Shown piece after piece: positions 41,561-45,621 of a stretch of DNA of 45,621 nucleotides (position 1 is its first letter; every line of letters begins with the position of its first letter). The translations under genes were made by a program, and so were the position numbers. The DNA is taken from NCBI RefSeq assembly GCF_000613345.1, contig NZ_BAIS01000016.1:1-45621 (forward strand). The letters run 5' to 3'. A model generated the notes under the pieces. That model was not told where the DNA came from and ran no database searches. It saw nothing but the letters and a program-made list of their open reading frames with translations. Source of the DNA: Prevotella disiens JCM 6334 = ATCC 29426 (GTDB lineage Bacteria; Bacteroidota; Bacteroidia; Bacteroidales; Bacteroidaceae).

Positions 41561-42769
41561 ATGGCAAAAAAGAAACTAATAAGAGTTACGACTTCAGATA
41601 TAAGTTTAGATTCACTTATCAAAGGACAACTTAAATTTCTAAGTTCTGAATTTGAAGTTATTGGCGTTTCTAACAATACGGGAGTTTTAGCAATGGTAGG
41701 AGAACGCGAGGGAATTCGAACCATTGAAGTTCCTATGCACAGGGAAATTTCCTTACTCTCCGACATGAAATGCCTTTGGCTACTTTATAGATTATTCCGT
41801 AAAGAAAAACCAGATATTGTTCATGCCAATACTCCAAAAGGTAGTATGCTGTCAATGATAGCCTCGAGGTTAGCTTCTGTTCCTCATCGTTTATATACAG
41901 TTACAGGATTACGCTATCAAGGAGCAAGTGGGCTTTTCCGCACTTTGCTTATGACAATGGAACGTATTAGCTGTTATTGTGCAACGAAAGTTATTCCAGA
42001 AGGAGAAGGAGTAAAAAAGACCTTGCTTGAAGATAATATTACAAGTAAAGAAATGCACATAATCCATAATGGAAACATCAATGGTATAGATACGACTTAC
42101 TTTTCTGAACAAGCTACGATAGAAGAAATAAAACAAAGTCTGAATCTTTCTAAAGAAACAGATTCTGAAAAGGTAAGAGATTTATTTAGAGAAAGCATCG
42201 GACTATCTAAAAACGATTTTGCCTTTATTTTCATTGGGCGAATCGTAAATGACAAGGGAATGCACGAGTTAGCAGGTGCTTTTAGCAAATTGGTTCCTAT
42301 CTTTCCACATTGTAAGTTAATACTTGTTGGTAACTTTGAAGATAATTTAGACCCATTACAGCAAGAAGATAAAGTGTTTTTTGAAAATAATCCTGCTGTT
42401 CACTTTGTGGGGTATCAAGATGATGTCCGTCCCTATCTTCTTTCAGCTGACGCACTCGTATTCCCAAGCTATCGCGAAGGCTTTCCAAATGTTGTTATGC
42501 AAGCGGGGGCAATGGGATTAGCTTCAATAGTTACTGATATAAATGGTTGCAATGAAATAATCAGAGAAGGAGAAAATGGTATCATCATTCCGCCTAAAGA
42601 TGAAATATCATTATGCACAGCAATGACGTGTTTTATAGAACAACAGCATTTAAAAAATACTATGTCTGAAAAAGCAAGAAAAATGATAGTAGAACGATAC
42701 GAACAGAAAGATGTATGGGAAGCAGTACTTAAAGAATATACTAATGTGGGGGAAACGAATTGCTTATAG
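41561..42769 (+). CDS. family 4 glycosyltransferase
   Basis: This 402-residue GT-B fold enzyme shows DIVHANTPKGSMLSMIASRL near residue 85, VIPEGEGVKKTLLEDNI near 143, FIFIGRIVNDKGMHELAGAF near 223, and VFPSYREGFPNVVMQAGA near 302, the donor-binding segment with its glutamate. Enzymes of this form next to a PglC-type initiating transferase often add the second sugar (compare PglA, WcfB-like genes), which is likely but unproven here. It starts 77 bases after the preceding GT4 and 30 bases before the initiating transferase. Confidence 0.92.
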   Translation: MAKKKLIRVTTSDISLDSLIKGQLKFLSSEFEVIGVSNNTGVLAMVGEREGIRTIEVPMHREISLLSDMKCLWLLYRLFRKEKPDIVHANTPKGSMLSMIASRLASVPHRLYTVTGLRYQGASGLFRTLLMTMERISCYCATKVIPEGEGVKKTLLEDNITSKEMHIIHNGNINGIDTTYFSEQATIEEIKQSLNLSKETDSEKVRDLFRESIGLSKNDFAFIFIGRIVNDKGMHELAGAFSKLVPIFPHCKLILVGNFEDNLDPLQQEDKVFFENNPAVHFVGYQDDVRPYLLSADALVFPSYREGFPNVVMQAGAMGLASIVTDINGCNEIIREGENGIIIPPKDEISLCTAMTCFIEQQHLKNTMSEKARKMIVERYEQKDVWEAVLKEYTNVGETNCL

Positions 42770-42799
42770 AGTGCTGAACATTCCCTATCTTAAAGATAA

Positions 42800-43414
42800 A
42801 TGTCAATGTATAAAAACTATCTTAAACGAGTTTTCGATTTTTCTATAGCTCTGTTTGCAATAGTAATAGCCAGTCCTCTAATAATTACTGTTGCTGTTTG
42901 GCTACATTTTGCTAATAAGGGAGCAGGGGTGTTTTTCTTACAAGAAAGACCAGGACGTTATGGCAAGATATTCAAAGTCGTAAAATATAAAACAATGACA
43001 GATGAAAAAGATACGAACGGTAATCTACTACCCGACGAAGAAAGACTGACCCCGATAGGAAAATTTATTCGCTCTACATCTATAGACGAACTTCCACAAC
43101 TCATTAATGTTTTGAAAGGAGATATGGCTTTAATTGGTCCTAGACCACTTTTAGTTAAATATTTACCGCTATACTCTAAAAAACAGGCACGCAGACACGA
43201 AGTGAGACCAGGAATATCTGGCTGGGCACAATGCCATGGTCGTAATGCTATCTCATGGACACAAAAATTAGAGTACGATGTGTGGTACGTAGACAATATA
43301 TCGTTATGGACAGATATACGAATTATCTGGAAAACTATAATCTCTGTAGTACAACGTGATGGAATTTCAGCAGAAAACAATGTAACAATAGATGATTTCA
43401 ATGGATACAATTAA
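42800..43414 (+). CDS. initiating sugar-phosphate transferase (PglC/WcaJ type)
   Basis: This 204-residue monotopic phosphoglycosyl transferase moves a sugar phosphate from a UDP-sugar to undecaprenyl phosphate, starting the repeat unit. The N-terminal membrane helix (FSIALFAIVIASPLIITVAV, about residues 14-33) is followed by PGRYGKIFKVVKYKTMTDE, the RLTPIGKFIRSTSIDELPQL segment with the catalytic Asp-Glu pair (about 92-97), ALIGPRPLLVKYLP and RPGISGWAQCHGRN. It has the short PglC layout, without the extra N-terminal helices of WcaJ or WbaP. Its 3' end lies one base before the ATG chosen for the decarboxylase gene, so translation is coupled. Confidence 0.93.
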   Translation: MSMYKNYLKRVFDFSIALFAIVIASPLIITVAVWLHFANKGAGVFFLQERPGRYGKIFKVVKYKTMTDEKDTNGNLLPDEERLTPIGKFIRSTSIDELPQLINVLKGDMALIGPRPLLVKYLPLYSKKQARRHEVRPGISGWAQCHGRNAISWTQKLEYDVWYVDNISLWTDIRIIWKTIISVVQRDGISAENNVTIDDFNGYN

Positions 43415-43415
43415 T

Positions 43416-44588
43416 ATGCAAACACCATATTTTTTACTTGATGAAGAAGACTTTGTCAAAAATACGACTTCTTTTCAAAATGCATTAAAGAAGTATTTCA
43501 AAAAAAGCATTATAGGTTTCTCTGTGAAAACCAACTCCTTTCCATATTTACTGAAAATAGCAAGGGAACAAGGTTGTTATGCAGAAGTTGTTTCCTATAC
43601 CGAATACGAATTAGCTTTACTATGCGGCTTTCCAAAAAATAGAATCATTTATAACGGTCCAATGAAGTCAAAAGGAACCTTTATTGACGCATTGGAAAAT
43701 GGTGCTATCGTAAATATTGAAACCAAAAGAGAAATTGAATGGTTAAATTCGTTGAATGCTTCTAAACATTACAACATAGGTATTAGACTAAATGTAGATA
43801 TAACCCTTATTTCTCCTGAAGATGCCAAACACGACAAAGATGACAGTCGTTTTGGTTTTTCAGCAGAGAACGAAGAGTTTGAACAAGCCTTAAAGAAAAT
43901 AAAAAGTATTTCCAACGTTACTTTAAATGGTTTGCATATTCACAGAACATCGAGAACACGAAGCATAAACTTTTATAGAAATCTTGTAAAATACAGTATA
44001 GATATTATTTCCAAATATCAGTTATCATTAAATTACATTGATATTGGCGGAGGATATTTTGGAATATTCGATAATAAACCAACTTATAACGATTATTGTG
44101 CTACTATATCAGAAGTTTTTGAAAATCAACAATCTAAAGATTTATTAAGGAAAACAACCATCATAGTAGAACCTGGAAACGCCCTTACAGCTTCTGTTTT
44201 TGATTATCATACTTCAGTAATAGACTGCAAAAAAGTAGGAAATAAAGTATTCATAACAACCGATGGTACAAGAAACGATATAGACCCTTTGTTTCAGAAG
44301 CAGGATTATATAAAAGAAATTATATACAAAGAAAAAAATAATGGTAATATCACAAAACAAATAATATCAGGTTGTACTTGTTTAGAATTTGACAGACTTT
44401 TTGAGTTGACAAATAGTCCACAACTGAATATCGGTGATAAAATATGCTATAAAAACGTCGGTGCCTATACAATGTGCTTAAGCCCGCTTTTTATCAGATA
44501 TATACCTAAAGTTTATTCTAAAACAACAAAAGAACTACTTAGAGAAGAATGGGGTGCAACAGAATATGTAGCCCAATGTAAAATGTAA
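43416..44588 (+). CDS. PLP-dependent decarboxylase of the LysA/ODC fold
   Basis: The protein has 390 residues from ATG at 43416, where MQTPYFLLDEEDF, a typical start, begins; ATGs at 43392 and 43401 are in frame but inside the previous gene. Cofactor Lys38 is in IGFSVKTNSF. GLHIHRTSRTRS replaces the usual HIGS loop. The Gly-rich IDIGGGYFGIF, VEPGNALTAS, the cysteine pair CTCLEFD and VGAYTMCLSPLF complete the active site. It should remove CO2 from a diamino acid (diaminopimelate, ornithine, lysine, arginine), possibly a D-centre or an amino acid derivative. As the next gene is an ATP-grasp ligase, its amine product may be attached to the glycan. A role in lysine synthesis is less likely, because lysA sits elsewhere as a rule. 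Confidence 0.85.
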   Translation: MQTPYFLLDEEDFVKNTTSFQNALKKYFKKSIIGFSVKTNSFPYLLKIAREQGCYAEVVSYTEYELALLCGFPKNRIIYNGPMKSKGTFIDALENGAIVNIETKREIEWLNSLNASKHYNIGIRLNVDITLISPEDAKHDKDDSRFGFSAENEEFEQALKKIKSISNVTLNGLHIHRTSRTRSINFYRNLVKYSIDIISKYQLSLNYIDIGGGYFGIFDNKPTYNDYCATISEVFENQQSKDLLRKTTIIVEPGNALTASVFDYHTSVIDCKKVGNKVFITTDGTRNDIDPLFQKQDYIKEIIYKEKNNGNITKQIISGCTCLEFDRLFELTNSPQLNIGDKICYKNVGAYTMCLSPLFIRYIPKVYSKTTKELLREEWGATEYVAQCKM

Positions 44589-44598
44589 AAATAGAAAA

Positions 44599-45603
44599 AT
44601 GAAAAAAAACATATTATTTTGCAGTGTAGGAAGAAGAGGGACACTGCTACAGAATGTTAGAAAGTCAATGAATGGTTGTGGAAAAATCGTTGCCACAGAT
44701 AACAGCCCCGTAGCACCAGCATTGTATTTTGCAGACAGTATTTATCAAGTGCCTCGTATAACTGACGAGCAATATACAAATAAAATATTGGAAATATGTA
44801 AAAAAGAAAATATTAATGCACTTACTACGCTCATTGACCCTGAAATAGAAATAATGGCAAACCATTATGAACAATATGTCAATAATGGAATTCTGCCTCT
44901 TTGTCCTAATAAAGTTTCCGCTCATATTTGCTTTGATAAATACGAAATGTTTAAACATTTCCAGAAAAAAGGTGTTAGAACTGTCCTCACTTATAAAGAT
45001 TTGGATATTTTTAAAAAAGCACTGAAAGATTCCCAGATTTCTTTTCCTGTCTTTATGAAGCCAATATCTGGTAGTGGAAGTGTTGGTGCACACAAAGTAG
45101 ATACTCTTGAACAACTTGAAAACGATTGGAATAAAGGAGATTTTACATATATCATTCAAGAGCTGATGACTGAAGGCGATTGTGATGCTGATGTATATGT
45201 AGATACTATTTCTCACAAACCTGTTGCTGCTTTCTCTAAGAAAAAGATAGAAACAAGAATTGGAGGTGCAAACAAAACTATTTCATTCAAAGATCCCCAA
45301 CTCTTTTCTTTTATAGAAGAAGTATGTAATGCTTTGGAGCTAAATGGACCTTGCGACATGGATTTCTTTATAAAAGATGGTGAATACTATCTATCTGAAA
45401 TTAACCCACGTTTTGGTGGTGCATATTTGCATGCATACGGTGCTGGTGTTGATTTTATCCAACTCATTTTGAATAATATAGAAGGAAAAACTAATAAGTC
45501 TACCATTGGTAATTATGAAGAAGATATTCTGATGATGATGTACGATGCTGTTGTTATTCGTAAGAAGTCAGAATTAATGGAAGGTGATTTTTCTTTATTA
45601 TAA
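44599..45603 (+). CDS. ATP-grasp ligase (CarB-like), copy 4 of the locus
   Basis: This 334-residue protein has an N-terminal NILFCSVGRRGTLLQNVRKS with ATDNSPVAPALYFADS, a form typical of glycan-locus ATP-grasp enzymes. The ATP-grasp core has FPVFMKPISGSGSVGAHKV (about residues 150-168), IIQELMTEGDCDADVYVD, and GEYYLSEINPRFGGAYLHAY (about 266-285) with metal-binding Glu and Asn. It lies 10 bases after the decarboxylase stop. In many Bacteroidetes loci this gene follows a PglC-type transferase. The likely job is to form an amide between a carboxyl and an amine, with the decarboxylase product a candidate amine. The frame is complete; only 18 bases follow it in the window. Confidence 0.88.
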   Translation: MKKNILFCSVGRRGTLLQNVRKSMNGCGKIVATDNSPVAPALYFADSIYQVPRITDEQYTNKILEICKKENINALTTLIDPEIEIMANHYEQYVNNGILPLCPNKVSAHICFDKYEMFKHFQKKGVRTVLTYKDLDIFKKALKDSQISFPVFMKPISGSGSVGAHKVDTLEQLENDWNKGDFTYIIQELMTEGDCDADVYVDTISHKPVAAFSKKKIETRIGGANKTISFKDPQLFSFIEEVCNALELNGPCDMDFFIKDGEYYLSEINPRFGGAYLHAYGAGVDFIQLILNNIEGKTNKSTIGNYEEDILMMMYDAVVIRKKSELMEGDFSLL

Positions 45604-45621
45604 AATAATTAGTGTTTACTG

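Overview
The window looks like a chromosomal segment from a Prevotella-like member of the Bacteroidales. I base this on AT-rich DNA, repeated matches to the Bacteroidetes promoter pattern (TTG, about 20 bases, TAnnTTTG), type IX secretion C-terminal tails, a DUF1896 protein beside Bacteroides-type tandem integrases, and a pyruvate:ferredoxin oxidoreductase. No ribosomal RNA is present, so a species cannot be named.

Layout. (1) Bases 1 to about 3,980 are the integrase end of an integrative element that continues off the left edge: the first nine codons of a minus-strand gene behind its own promoter, a repeat-rich non-coding stretch, a DUF1896 protein and two adjacent tyrosine recombinases. (2) 4,050-18,500 is mostly housekeeping DNA: a possible 33-residue membrane peptide, an ATP-grasp protein, an AAA ATPase, nifJ, tRNA-Gly and tRNA-Thr, a five-gene minus-strand operon (short type IX-tail protein, ECF sigma factor, likely anti-sigma protein, Spy/CpxP-like protein, family-10-like glycosidase), an acidic unknown protein, rarA with a one-base frameshift, a D-2-hydroxyacid dehydrogenase and a TRIC channel. 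(3) tRNA-Arg with its own promoter and terminator marks the border. (4) From 18,835 to the right edge lies a plus-strand surface polysaccharide locus of about 27 kb, starting with a good promoter and a leader of about 230 bases.

The polysaccharide locus encodes sugar-nucleotide enzymes (GDP-fucose synthase type, a DegT/DnrJ aminotransferase, a UDP-sugar 6-dehydrogenase), a Wzx-type flippase, an EpsG/Wzy-type polymerase, a PglC/WcaJ-type initiating transferase, about nine glycosyltransferases, and an unusual set of amide-forming and decorating enzymes: four ATP-grasp proteins (one TupA-like), a CapA-like phosphoesterase, a GNAT acyltransferase, a serine-acetyltransferase-like enzyme and a LysA/ODC-fold decarboxylase directly before an ATP-grasp ligase. 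My inference is that the glycan carries amino-acid or amine groups in amide linkage, perhaps on uronic acid carboxyls.

The locus shows signs of rapid change: a scar joining the front of one glycosyltransferase type to the back of another, a frameshifted GT2 gene, a C8 tract inside a glycosyltransferase, a (TA)6 tract in the polymerase, and a 260-base transposon-like element with perfect 19-base terminal inverted repeats between two ATP-grasp genes. Export genes of the Wza/Wzc type and a UpxY-type antiterminator are not seen here.
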